Of a DNA stretch of 64,000 nucleotides, positions 1 through 11,038 are shown one piece after another. Each line of letters begins with the position of its first letter. Positions within the stretch are counted from its first letter, which is position 1. The DNA is from Knoxdaviesia capensis. Lineage: Eukaryota > Ascomycota > Sordariomycetes > Microascales > Gondwanamycetaceae. Under the pieces are notes generated by a model, which was given only the letters and a program-made list of their open reading frames with translations, did no database searches and was not told the DNA's origin. The stretch covers positions 2,317,315-2,381,314 of the forward strand of contig LNGK01000007.1 in the NCBI GenBank assembly GCA_001510575.1. Reading direction: 5' to 3'. The translations under genes were made by a program, and so were the position numbers.

Positions 1-210
1 GAGCCAATGCAACAATCGTGAGTAAAACGAATCAACCTATCGAAACACTAACCGCACCCAAAGAAGAGGATCACAGAGCCAACAATTTCCACGCAGCAGC
101 AACAGCTTCAGCATGACATCGATGGGAAGGGGAAACCAGAAGCAAACCATGACACAGAAGAGAAGAAAAAAAGGAAGAGAGAAAAAAGAGGAGGGGAGAG
201 GGTAGAAACC

Positions 211-3200
211 TCATGCCGCAACAGTCGAGTGGATAAATGTTTGTAGTCCACGTCTGTTGCCGGACCCGAAATGCGACGACACCAACGTTTCTTCGGAAGA
301 ATTTGCATGGGCTGGGGCCGCCCGTCTGCGAGCGGCACGTTTGGCCTGACGGGCCCGACACTGAACGGCATAACCCGGCTCATTTGCTTTGCGCCACTCA
401 ATCCACTCCTCGTACGCCTGCTGGCCTCGGGCATCGGGAATCTTTGGCTTGCGTGGCGCCCGTGCCGGGGCAGCGTTCATAGGCGTAATGGCTGCTTGAG
501 TAGCTGCTGCCGGAGGACGGGTGGGCAGACTTCCAGGAGCCGCTACCCCTGGAAGTGGCTGGAGGCTCGCGAGGCTAGGTGCAGATGGAAAACCGGTTGG
601 TGGCAGACCTCCGGGTAACCCTAGGAACGGCTTCATTTGAGCCGCGGCATTTGCCAGTGACAGGAGCAGAGGATTGAGCGGTGGCATTGCCAGACCTCCG
701 TAAAGGTTGGAGAGGAGTCCTTGGGAACTTCCGCCCGGGGCCTGCATCAAACTCGATAGGGGCAAGTATGATGCAGGCTGCAAAAGTTGAGATGATGTCA
801 AGAGATCAGGGGCCACCGGAGGAAAAAGCAGAGAAGATCCAAGAAGCCCAGAAAGCCCAGGAAGCCCAGGAAGCCCAGGAAGCTGCCGCAAGTTTGGCGC
901 AGGAAGAATACTGCTGCTAAGGGGAGGGAGATTCCTGCTGGCAGCAGGAATCGCAGCAGGGGTTACAAGGCCCCTGGCAGGTGAGAAGGGATCCGAACTG
1001 GGAGCGGGTGCCCAGGGCACGGACGGCAGAGGTATTGTCGAGTTATTGGTGATGGGATGGAGAGAATTCATGTTGGAGACGGGCGGCCGGAATGAATTTG
1101 ATGAACCAGATGTCAGGGTCCGAGATTGGCTCCCGGTGGAACTCGATGAGGTGTTGTGCCATCCCGGCCGGTGTCGCTGTCGGTATCTGGTTTGATGTCC
1201 CTGCTGCCGTGGTTGCTTCTGGGGGCTCGGAGACGCCACAGCCGTTGTGATTGGAGTCGACGCCAACGAAAGAAACTCCCGTGCCTTGGGGTTGAGAGAC
1301 GTGGATGTGAGTCTTGCAACAGTCGGCGATGAGGCGGGGACGGGGCCGGGGACGGGGACTGTCACCCCGGAACCGAATGAGGTTGGAGCATCCGCAACCA
1401 CCGGACTATTCTCAGGAATGATGACAATTCCCGAGTCTTTGGACTCGCTCGAGTGGTGACCATGTCGATGCTGATAACGACCTAGACCTTGGGGGTGAAA
1501 GGGGGACGGGTTAGAGGGAGGAGAATGATGGGAAGGGGGATTTTGGTTGGTGGAACTGGGTTCTGGTTTGCTATTGTTCTTGCTGCTGCTGTCATTGGAA
1601 ATACTGGATGCGGGCTTCTTATTCTCATTCTCAATCTTGCTATTGTTGCCACCGGCTGAGGCCTGGCCAGAAGACGGAGCTTCTCTCAGAGCCTCATGGG
1701 GAATATCCTTGTTTTCCTACTGACGGAAACATTCTCTCCACACCTTAAAGCAGTTCATCTCGGCCTCGGCCTTCCGGTAGCATGAGTACACGCCGAAATC
1801 CTGGGGATCGTTGTCGTCCAGTTCGGAGAGCGTTGGGGAACGAGGGACGCCATCCGTCGATCCAGCGGCGCTGCTACCCGGAGAGCGGCCAGTGGAGCCA
1901 GTCTTCGCGGGGGGGAAGCCCTGGACAACAAAATCGCCGATGTTGCCGGAGGGAATACCCATGAAGGCGTTTGAATTGACCATACCAGAGGCTTGGTTGT
2001 TGGCAACAAAGTTGTTGGGGTTGGGCATAGCGTTGGTGTTAGCCACTCCGCCGTGCCACTGGCCAGCCAGAGGCATCTGGGCACCGGCAGGGTAGTAGGA
2101 CACATAACTGAGGGGGAAGGCCTGCAGGGGAAGGCAGTTGTTGGCCATGAAGTTTCCGGCTCCAGTGTTGGCCGGAGTGTTGACCATGGAGCTGTTGTTG
2201 TTGTTGTTGATGACCGGAGCTTGCTTGTTGGGTCTTCCGGAATTCTTGAGCTGTGTCATCAGCTCCGAGAAATGGGCTCGGGTCGTATCCTTCTTCTGCT
2301 TTTGGGCCGACTTGTCCATGCGGGTCAGGAGCTGGCCAAAGTAAGCCTGGTCCTGCTCGCGCTTCTCATTGGCAATCTGCATAAGTGCCTTGAGAGTTGG
2401 CGCCTCTCCAGCTTTCTCCAGTCCCGACTGAGGCTTCTTTGGAACAGCAAAGCCCTTGACTGTGCTGACGGCCTTGTCGTTAAGAACCGCCAGATGGGCC
2501 TTGGCCTTCTGGCCAGCGGTGCCAAGGGCGGGGTTGATGCGGAGCATATCCGCGACGGGCTGAGTGGCATGCTGGATGCCGTCGATGCCAACAGGCTCGA
2601 GTTCAAAGAGAACAAATTCAGTCTCGGGCTTCTTGGACTCCTGGGTGGTGGTGTCCTTGGCCTTCTCCTTTCCCTTGGCGCCGGCAGAACCATCGGCGGT
2701 GCTCATCAAGACCGAGCAGTTCCGGGTGATGAAGCACGGGCCAATATCAAGCTTGCCATGGCCGACGATAGGTCCAGGTCCAAAGATGGCAGCATCGCTC
2801 TTGGCAATAGTATGAGGCAGAGGCACGCTGTCGCGCCAATGATCAGTGACAACAGCCTGGGCGTCTTTTTTGCCCATGGCAGCCTGAGGGATAGCGGCCT
2901 TGGGCATGCTGTTTTCGGCGGCAGCAGACTGGCTGGGCTTGGTGGCCGTGACACGAGGGGTCACATAACGAAGGGTGGTGTCGTGCTCACCAGTCTCGCT
3001 GATCGAGCTATCACCCTCCCGAGTCCACTGGGGAGCCGAGCTGGTTTGATCCCACTGAGCAGTGGAGATGGGGTGACGGTAGGTCTGGGGATCGAAGCCG
3101 ATTTCGTACTGGCCCGAGGTGGTGCTGGAGGTAACAATGGGGGAGCTCGACTCACTGGCCGAGTCGATCGACGGGCCCGCAGGGGTAAAGTCGCCAATCG

Positions 3201-3408
3201 GCTCAGAGCGGATGAAAGCCGAAAGTCGAGGGAACTTGTGAACGTTGCGAGCATCAGTGATGGGGTCCCGGTTAAGGGGCGACGACGGATCGGCGACGGT
3301 CATTCCGAGGACCGGAGGAGTGCCGGGCACAATGGTCGCACCATGCTCGTCGCGGGGAAGGCTCGAAAACTCGGCACGGCCGTGAACGGCAGTCTGGTTT
3401 CCAGACAT
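211..3408 (-). CDS. Unrecognised low-complexity protein, long frame interrupted by one in-frame TAG
   Basis: I do not recognise this protein. The chosen start is the ATG at 3408, which follows a convincing 5'UTR intron acceptor and begins MSGNQTAVHG; a stop-bounded frame runs 563 codons to a TAG at 1717-1719. The same frame is then open for another 501 codons (1716 to the TGA at 211) and has no ATG near its beginning, so the two halves very probably belong to one gene of about 1,065 codons. The first half is Ser/Pro/Thr-rich with a more structured central part (FVLFELEPVG, LKALMQIANEKREQDQ) and an Asn run. The second half is Pro/Ser/Leu-rich with LPGL repeats and ends in a conserved-looking basic block (YEEWIEWRKANEPGY followed by many Arg/Lys). 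That block suggests a nuclear or nucleic-acid-binding role, which is inference only. Either the amber codon is read through or spliced out, or it is a recent lesion or an assembly error. Confidence 0.6.
1717..1719 (-). other. In-frame amber codon inside the long open frame
   Basis: On the minus strand the local codons are CGT CAG TAG GAA AAC. The frames before and after the TAG are in register and both long. A short in-phase intron ending exactly at this TAG could remove it: the possible donor is GTGTAC, giving 75 nt, but the donor is weak and no CTAAC branch point is visible. CAG to TAG is also a single C-to-T change. Confidence 0.75.
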
Positions 3409-3429
3409 GATGATTGATGATATCAATGA

Positions 3430-3496
3430 CTGCAGCATCATGGAAGTCGTGTTAGTTAAATAGATAGAACCAATCAGGATATGAAAATGGACTTAC
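3430..3496 (-). other. 5'UTR intron of the first gene
   Basis: Reading on the minus strand there is a consensus donor GTAAGT at 3496, a branch point TAACTAACACG, and an acceptor CTGCAG ending at 3430. The intron is 67 nt, ideal for a filamentous ascomycete. It lies 21 nt upstream of the ATG at 3408, so the upstream in-frame ATGs at 3441 and 3438 fall inside the intron and are not starts. Confidence 0.8.
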
Positions 3497-3607
3497 AGTA
3501 ATAGAACTCAACGTGAGCAATGTGCTGTGAATGTTACGCCGAGAAGGAGTAACTTGAGGCTATGCTCTGACGAGAAAATCCTTCGAGAGATAAGAAAGAC
3601 TTGGGAC

Positions 3608-3832
3608 CTGTGAAAAATAACAATAATAAGAGAAGGGTCAGATGTGCTCAGTAGGGGACAAAAACATGAGTTCTGTTTATCAATCATAGTGAGATGGCTG
3701 GTATGTTGATATAAACAGGTGTTCCAGCAACAAGCCATAACACCACCCACCACAATGAAAATACAGGGTAATAAAAGCAGAAGGAGCACCAAACGAAATC
3801 ATGGAAGATAATAGCTATATAATCCTTCTTAC
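3608..3832 (-). other. Probable second 5'UTR intron of the first gene
   Basis: Minus strand: donor CAG/GTAAGA at 3832, possible branch point CTGAC near 3640, pyrimidine-rich acceptor TTTTTCACAG ending at 3608. A further donor GTGAGT at about 4153 paired with an acceptor TTCTCAG near 3858 may define another leader intron. These calls rest on splice signals only. Confidence 0.45.
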
Positions 3833-6800
3833 CTGAAGACTAAGAATCTTACTGCCTGAGAATCACAAGCTACAGCTATCTAGTAGATACCGTAGCAAAA
3901 AGACTTCTCGACACAATGTTCCAGGGAAAGGGCCAGAAACTCTACTGCCGTATCAATCAATAAAGGAAAAAGGAGGTGGTCTATAAATTCAGAGAATAGA
4001 AAAAGAGATATTAGAACCATGGCATTAAGTCTGCAACATCGACTTTAGTGAAGCATCTTTGTCCAGACAGTGAAGGTGAGAGGAGAACGGAGGCCATTTC
4101 AATCGAGTATTAATTCAGAAGTAGTCAGAACATAAGGATAGAACTAGACTCACCTTTAACGCTCAAAACCTATTAAGAATAGCCCTAGATCGTCTTTTTG
4201 ATAAAAGGATGAATCTAAAGGACGATACTGATAGCTGTAGAGAGTTGGTTTGGGAGAGGAAGAGAAGAAGAAAAGAAAGGAGGAAGAAAGGAGGAAGAAA
4301 AACAAAATAGACGTTCAGGATAGAGAAGCAAAAAAGGAAAAGAAAAAATAGTGATTCTCTAGGCCGCTATTTTGCCGTGATTATGATGCTCTCTTGTTTA
4401 TGTTTGCAATGTTGATACCGTGTTTTGCTGTTAATGTAGGCACAGGCGTAATATTATTGTGTGGAAGCCTAAGAAAGCAAGAGAGTAATAACAACTAGAG
4501 AAAGCAATGTATCGGGCAGATAAGAATCCAAAAGGGAATAAACAAAAAACACAAGCAAAAAGAAGAAACTCGGTTAATCAACCGCTAACCATGAAAGCAT
4601 GAACCTCGCTAATGAAATGGATGGTGATGATGAAGATGTTGATAGAAGAAAGTCTGAGAAGAGGAGGAAGAAAGAAGAAACCAGCAACAAGAGATAGAGA
4701 GTAGAAAGACTGACATCCAACTCTTAAAGTCTCTGCAGACCGAAGGAGCAGTTACTCGGAGAATTGGTGCTGTTAAGGATCGAGATAGTGATGGTGGTCA
4801 CTCGAGTGGCACTTCACATAGAAAGGTGACAAGTGACTGTAAACAGCAATCTAGCATGAAGAAGGTGCACTCTTGGTGATGTTGCGGCTTTACAGCCTAC
4901 AGCTCGTGACATTCGTGCCTACGGAAGGCGCAAGTGTGCGTGAGCTCATGGAAGGTTCGTGATGGCCCGTCGAAGACTTCACCAGCTTATGAGTGGTTAC
5001 TTTACTCGGTGCGGTGTGCTTGGTACCTATTGGCACAGAGAAACACGGGGAATTGAGCGGGTACTACGCACATCTGTTTGGGCTGGTTGGTGCTTTCTTG
5101 AATACAGCCAAAGCAAAGACGTGTCTATGATCCCAAGGCGCCCACCAGAATGTTCTCGTAGTCGGCGGTATGGTGGATGTTTCTGGTACTCATCGGATAT
5201 ACTTACGGGGACTACATGTCATGTCGGTAGCAAGCCAACTACAGCATGAATCACAACTCTTCTTTGTCGTTAAAACAGCCTTCGGGTTGTCAAAATTAGA
5301 TCTCCGTCGTCCGTCATAGTGACGGACAGTGCCTGGCGTCTAAGTGGCGATTTGGCGCTTGTCAGCCGCGTTACCAGGTACACGCGAGAAGGTACCAAGT
5401 TGGACCTATATACTTGTATAGTACCCAGAGTGATACAGGTTTAAAGCCCACGAATGGAATTTTTGTATGTTTATTTTTGGAGATCATTAGGGCAATAACT
5501 CTTCCGACAAATCTGGAATTCAGGTGAATGATATTTGGAGAAAAAAGCACTGTTGCTTGATTTGGCTAGGGAGTTCTGGCTCAAGTGATGACGGGAATCG
5601 ACGTAGTAGGCACGGAAAGCTTCTATGTTGTTCAGGTAGTTAAGGAAACTTGCACTGAGACATGTTTGCAGGTTTCTCATGCCTCCTCAAATGGCCGTTC
5701 TGCCTCTGCCATGTTCGAAATCTCGAAGCTTAGAGAGATGATGAACTGTTTGCGAGCCCGAGGATGGTTCACTGCCAAACCCTAACCCTTAACTCACAAT
5801 CAGTTTCTTCCACCAACCAACAACATCTTCTCAATGTCGGCCTGATTGTCTGGAATATCTTCCACAATTCTGGAAAACATCTTAGTCTCTTACCAAAAAG
5901 GACACATATATAGATACCCGAGCCCGACGCCGTGCATGCATATTCGATGTCGTCGAGGAGTATATCAGGCCTTGATATCTTAACACGTTTATCCTCTGTC
6001 CCTGCAGTAGCTTGCAGGAAGGGAAGCCAGACTTCTAGAAAAGTTTTCACTTCTGCGTTGGGCCAGAATGCAAGGCCGGGCCCAAAATGCAGCCTGATGC
6101 AGTTTGCGGGATGCGATGGGCCTATTCTCCATTTTCTCGCTGGAAACCCGGCTGTTGGGCACATATGAAGGCCGGTAGATCGAAAGCTGCGTTGTTTCAT
6201 GATCTTCGGGCCCCGTACGGCCCTACGTCACCAGAAAAGTTATCTGAACACGTTGCCCATGCATCCCTACGTCGATCTCCCTGGCTATAAAGCAGTGAGA
6301 TGATCTTCCTCGTGTGCGGCAAAGGGCAATTGAGGACACCTTTCCTTTCCACACCACACCATCACCGCGGCGAATTCCACAAAACTGTCTGTCCAAGTTC
6401 CAGTTGACTCATAATCACTAGTCGTCATGGATTCTTTCTGAAGCAGGGCATCTGGAAAACCACAGAACAAGATGCAGCCCACCTAGCAAAACTCACCAGT
6501 CACAGTCAACTGCGTGTCAACTTCGCGCAGCTTTCGTGTACACGTTTGCCTTGCAGACGTGGTTGCCAGCCACACCTTTACACGGCGGCCAATGGGAGGC
6601 GCAGAATTTTGGCTCCCGCATGTGTGGCGCGTAGGTGGTCCGTGCGCAGAAGCATGGCGGCCCCACAAAATGCCGCCTAATGAGGTCTAGCCCTAACCGA
6701 TAAGCGATAAGGACCGCGTCTGCGCTTATCGATAACCAAAGACAGGGTACCTTTTCTCCACAACTTAAACAAGCCTTGCATTTTCGTCTTCCCATCCCAC

Positions 6801-8424
6801 AAACAAACGTCCGCGTCTCGTCCAATCCTTTCTGGATTTTTTGGTCTTCGCGGGTTGTTTTTTGGCGTTCCCGACAATTCTCATCCAACCATTTCGGCGG
6901 CGAATCCCCCTGTCGAGAAACCCTGTCGAACGACACCGATATCTTGTTTACCGCCCCCCACCACGACCGTCGTGTTCCTCCTGCAACTGGCTGCTGATGC
7001 CTGTTCCGTGAGACACCCGAGCCAGGGTTGAAAAGCCCGGCTTCGCAAGTTCTGGTCGTCTTCGTCCTTTGTTTTTGTGTTGTGTATCCTGCACCTTGCC
7101 GGGATGCAGAGGGAAAGCCGCGCAAGTATGCAGATGGATGCGTCCAGTTTTGCCTCGCGAAGAGAAGGATGCAGGCGAGAGGAGAAGCACACAGTTCTGG
7201 GATTGTTGAAGACAAGACCGCTTCTTTTGGCTCTAGCTGCATCTCTGGTGGACACACCTTATGCAGTGTAGCTGCATCGTGAGTCACCAGCCAGTCGATC
7301 TTTGGCTCCCTCTGACTGTTTGAACCAGGAGGAGAGAGCAAGTCACACTCAGGAGACATCCCCTTTTTATTTGAGAGTGAGAGAGAGACACACGCCCCCT
7401 CCCCTCCATGATATGAGGAGAAAAGAAGAGTGTGATTCCGGGCTTTGGAGCTGGTTTGTGCTCCTTGAACCGCGCCTGTGTTGCATGTGCCATATGCGAC
7501 ATGCAAGATGGAAGCTCCCGGTCCTATTGAGTGGATTCTCTGACTGGAGAAGAGCGGGACTAATAGGAGAGCGAAAAAAAAACACCCCAAATACCATGGA
7601 GATGGTGTTCCTCTTTCCCCACCGCGCCAATGGACCGCCAGAGGCCGAGAAGCATACAGACACAGACACAGAGACAGGGCAATGGATGTGCCGGGCGACG
7701 GAAAGCCTCGCGAACCCACCGTGGCTCGTTCGCGCAAGACTGGCGACCGACACACATATCGCGGTGTTGGCCCTGTCTCTTGTCTCTTGTGTGTTCGGAA
7801 GAGACTGATATAGCCGGGGCTCTTCTCTCTTTCTTTCCTCACTGACCTTCTCCTTTTCTCTCTTCTCTTCCTCACCCTGCGTTCTGCTAACTGTGCTTCC
7901 ATCTACCTTCTTCTTCTCTACTGTGTTATTAACTTTTGTGATACCTATTTTGTTTGACATCCTTCACCTGTATACTTGAACCACTTACATTTTCACGCCT
8001 CTACGCCTCGACGATTATTATTCCCACCACGAACGACTTTTTCCAGACCTCAAGAGACAACCAGATCAAACCAGAACTTGAAAAGCACCTCCAACAAGAA
8101 ACCACACACTCAGGGCAAAGGAATCCCACGAGACCTTTCCTTCCTTCTTCTGTCCCATTGTTTGATGCGTTTAGTTCCCTCATCTTTCGCCTCTTTCTTG
8201 CACCGCTGGAGCCCATCTGCCCCAGCCCATATCAATCAACTTGTCCACCACAGACATACTCTTCCCTTACTGCACATCTTGAATCTCTTCCATCCTCGGC
8301 ACAGAGACTTTGCCGCTGTTTTTGACCCCTTCCGTCTTGAACATCCTTCCATCTATTCCACCGACGTCTTTTTGATATCATCCACCAACCAGCATCACCC
8401 CGTATAACCTTCCCAGCAGACGAC
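3833..8424. other. Intergenic region: leader of the first gene, then leader of the F-box gene
   Basis: No gene supported. From 3833 to about 4900 the plus strand is purine-rich (pyrimidine-rich on the transcribed minus strand), typical of a fungal promoter and leader. A telomere-like motif sits at 5777-5792. From about 7340 to 8424 the plus strand is strongly CT-rich and probably forms the promoter and long leader of the F-box gene. The open frames here (for example minus 5769-6200, minus 6517-7902, plus 7302-7808) lack family similarity and look like chance frames. Confidence 0.6.
5777..5792. promoter_or_regulatory. Telobox-like motif (AAACCCTAACCCTTAA)
   Basis: One and a half telomere-type repeats of the TTAGGG class used by filamentous ascomycetes. 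No gene start that I can support lies within 2 kb, so its role here is unclear; similar motifs in this window lie close upstream of real starts. Confidence 0.5.
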
Positions 8425-10995
8425 ATGGCTAACTCTCCTCCTCTGGGCTTCTACGCCTTGTGGAAGGATGAGAACATCCGTGAGACTCTGTTTGAGATGC
8501 TGTCGCCTTCCGACATCTGCAAGGTGCGCCAGGCCTCGTCGGCGTGCTGCAACTTGGTCACCAAACGCCTGTTTGTGAGAATCCATGTCACCTTCACAGC
8601 GAGCACCTTCACCAAACCCAGCCGGGTGCAGGCTCTGGCTCGCATCGGCCACCACATTGAGCACTTGACCTTCAACTTCCCGCACTCACCGTCGACTTTC
8701 CTGCCGCCTCTCCTGCACCCTGCAACGGGCCGCGAGATCAACTTCCTGTACTCTCCCCACACCTCAATGGTGTCGGTGATGACCCGCCCCAAGTACGCAA
8801 ACTCCGAGCTGGGGGATATCCTGACCCAGCAGTACCCTCCGCTGTTCCATGCCGCCACGAATGTGCCGTCGTTCATCCATGCCGTCAAGACCATGACGAA
8901 CATGCGCCATGTCACTATCCGCTGCCCCGGCCAGGACCCCAAGGAACGCTACCGCCGCGACATTGTCGACTATGCCCTGATCAGCTTGCGCATTGCCTTG
9001 GAACGCGCCCCACTGGTGAAGCTGGAGAAGCTGTCGCTGTCGTCGATCCACCCTGGCGCTTTCACCTACCTGCGCCACACCATGGGCTTCGGCACCGTGC
9101 CGTCCGCCACCCGTCGCTGGCGCCAGATCCGCAAGTTGCGGGTCTCGGTGGACTCGTGGGACTTCAGTGGCCCGGCCCCGGGCTTGGACCATCTCAAGAT
9201 AATGGACGCTTTTCTGCGTGACTTTGCGCCGAACCTGGAGAAGCTCAGCTTCGCCTGGCTCGGCCAGTTCAAGGGTCCATGCCCCATGGTGCTGGCGACG
9301 GATCCAATGTTTTCGTCGCAGCGCAATAGCGCCAAACTCTTCAACGAGCTCACCGGCCCCATGTCGCCGCTGCCGGCCGCTCCGGGCCGCAAGCCCATGG
9401 TGTTCCCGCGGCTGCGCTACATGGAGGTGCGCAACGCTACCATGACGGCGGGCCAGATCCGTGATTTTGTGGCGGCTCACCGTCGCACAGCGAAGGAGTT
9501 TGACTTTGACAATGTGGTGCTGGTCAACGGTGGGACGTGGGAAGATGCGCTGGCACCGCTGACGCGGGCGCGCTCGAAGGGCGAGACATGGTCGCAAACC
9601 GCTGCCACTGATGGCGGCAGCAGCAACAGCGGCAGCCCTCCGACAACTCCTAGCCGCCGACTAGCAGACATGGCGCCCCCGTCGCTGGTATCTGAGCCGT
9701 CATCGGCAACGATGCGCAGCCGGGACAGCTCCCGGTCGCTTGACGAGACCGCCTGGCAGTCGGCTGCTGTGACAGCGGCAGCGCGTGATCTGCTGAACAG
9801 CGAACTGGGTCTATCAGTGGACGGTGACTATGAAGATGATATCGGTGACGAGGTTCTTGGCGAGGACGGCGGGGCGCCTCTGGACCGAGTGATGTCGTAC
9901 GAGGAGGACATGGCGTCGGATGTGGCAGCAGCGCGGGAGGCGGGCCGCGCATTCACGACGAAGTTGGTCAAAAAGCGGGTGCACCACCGCCACAAGGAGT
10001 CCTCATCCCACCATCATAGCCATCGGCGGCGTCACGGGTCGTCGGACGACGAGCGCCATCGGGATGAAGGCTCGTTCTCGCGACTGCATTTGCTTCTCCG
10101 GAGCAATAGCAGTAGCAAGCACAAGCAGGAGAGCGCGAGTCTCAGCCGGAGCGGATCTGGTGGCAGCGGCAGCGGCAGCGGCAGTGGCAACAGCTGGACC
10201 AATAGCCGGGGCAGCACTTCGTCTAGCGATAGACGGCCGCCCGGCTCCAGCCACTCGAACAAGTCGTTTGCCACGCCTCCGCCTCCAATGGTCATTCCCA
10301 CTCCGCCGCCGTCCCCTCTGCGCCGGATGGGCAGCCTGCGCCGCACCGGAAGCAATAGTAGCAGCAGCGCGGCACTCAACACCACGAGTCCTCCTCCGCC
10401 GCAAATGAACATCTCGGCGCCGATCCATACCGGCTCGCCGCAACCGGTGCTGCTTCTCCAACCCACGGTGTACGACCCGTCGGCACCGGCGGGCACTGGC
10501 CACAGCGAGCCGAACGACGGCATCACGGCGGTGCAGCGCAACCTGGAGCAGGAGGAGGCGCACCGGCTGCTGGCTGAGGACGGGGCGATGCGCTCGACGG
10601 CACTGCGCAAGGCGCGCGAGGCGGTGCTGATGAAGCTGGCGCACAGGAAACGCGAGGTGGCGGCGGCGGCGGTCACGGCGACGGCGGCGGCGCTGGCGGT
10701 TGCCACGGGGGCACGGGCTCTGGGCGGGGCCTCGACGCCGGCGCCGGGGTGTGTCACGCCGGCGCCGTTCGCCGGCCGCCACGACGGGTTGCTGCCGGCG
10801 GCGTCGTTGGTGTATCCGTCGCACGCGGCGAGTGTGCGGCTGGGGGCGGGCGGGTTGTGTGCGCCGAGCTTTGCGATGGAGCAGCGGTTCCGGGACGGGC
10901 TGTTCCAGAACCACCACCATATCTCCGTGTTGTCGGACCATTGTGGGCCGAGTAGCCAGTCGGCGCTTGTGCCGTTGATGTTCACCCGGGCGTGA
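8425..10995 (+). CDS. F-box domain protein with long disordered C-terminal half
   Basis: Single exon, 856 aa. The start is supported by a good context (GACGACATGGCT) and a long CT-rich leader. Residues about 8-60 (LFEMLSPSDICKVRQAS, then LVTKRLFVRI) match the fungal F-box-like region, whose known role is to recruit substrates to SCF ubiquitin ligases through Skp1. Residues 60-380 are a folded region of the leucine-rich type common in fungal F-box proteins (LEKLSLSSIHP, IRKLRVSVDSWDF, LEKLSFAWLG). From about 390 onward the protein is low complexity: Ser runs, His/Arg stretch, Gly-Ser repeat, Pro runs, and an Ala/Val-rich helix-like stretch near 735-770. The substrate is unknown. The stop is followed at once by a GT microsatellite. 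Confidence 0.85.
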   Translation: MANSPPLGFYALWKDENIRETLFEMLSPSDICKVRQASSACCNLVTKRLFVRIHVTFTASTFTKPSRVQALARIGHHIEHLTFNFPHSPSTFLPPLLHPATGREINFLYSPHTSMVSVMTRPKYANSELGDILTQQYPPLFHAATNVPSFIHAVKTMTNMRHVTIRCPGQDPKERYRRDIVDYALISLRIALERAPLVKLEKLSLSSIHPGAFTYLRHTMGFGTVPSATRRWRQIRKLRVSVDSWDFSGPAPGLDHLKIMDAFLRDFAPNLEKLSFAWLGQFKGPCPMVLATDPMFSSQRNSAKLFNELTGPMSPLPAAPGRKPMVFPRLRYMEVRNATMTAGQIRDFVAAHRRTAKEFDFDNVVLVNGGTWEDALAPLTRARSKGETWSQTAATDGGSSNSGSPPTTPSRRLADMAPPSLVSEPSSATMRSRDSSRSLDETAWQSAAVTAAARDLLNSELGLSVDGDYEDDIGDEVLGEDGGAPLDRVMSYEEDMASDVAAAREAGRAFTTKLVKKRVHHRHKESSSHHHSHRRRHGSSDDERHRDEGSFSRLHLLLRSNSSSKHKQESASLSRSGSGGSGSGSGSGNSWTNSRGSTSSSDRRPPGSSHSNKSFATPPPPMVIPTPPPSPLRRMGSLRRTGSNSSSSAALNTTSPPPPQMNISAPIHTGSPQPVLLLQPTVYDPSAPAGTGHSEPNDGITAVQRNLEQEEAHRLLAEDGAMRSTALRKAREAVLMKLAHRKREVAAAAVTATAAALAVATGARALGGASTPAPGCVTPAPFAGRHDGLLPAASLVYPSHAASVRLGAGGLCAPSFAMEQRFRDGLFQNHHHISVLSDHCGPSSQSALVPLMFTRA

Positions 10996-10998
10996 GGA

Positions 10999-11038
10999 GT
11001 GTGTGTGTGTGTGTGTTGCAGGATATGTGTGTGTGTGA
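10999..11038 (+). repeat. GT microsatellite directly after the F-box stop codon
   Basis: An uninterrupted GT run of nine units at 10999-11016 is followed by a second short TG run at 11026-11036. It begins four bases after the F-box stop and lies in the presumed 3'UTR. Confidence 0.85.

Noticed and set aside
5769..6200. 143-codon minus-strand frame with some protein-like stretches
   Set aside because: No recognised family, low GC compared with real genes here, and no promoter-like tract; possibly a relic but not supportable.
6517..7902. 461-codon minus-strand open frame upstream of the F-box gene
   Set aside because: Composition follows the CT-rich leader, no domain, no splice pattern, and it overlaps other open frames in several phases.
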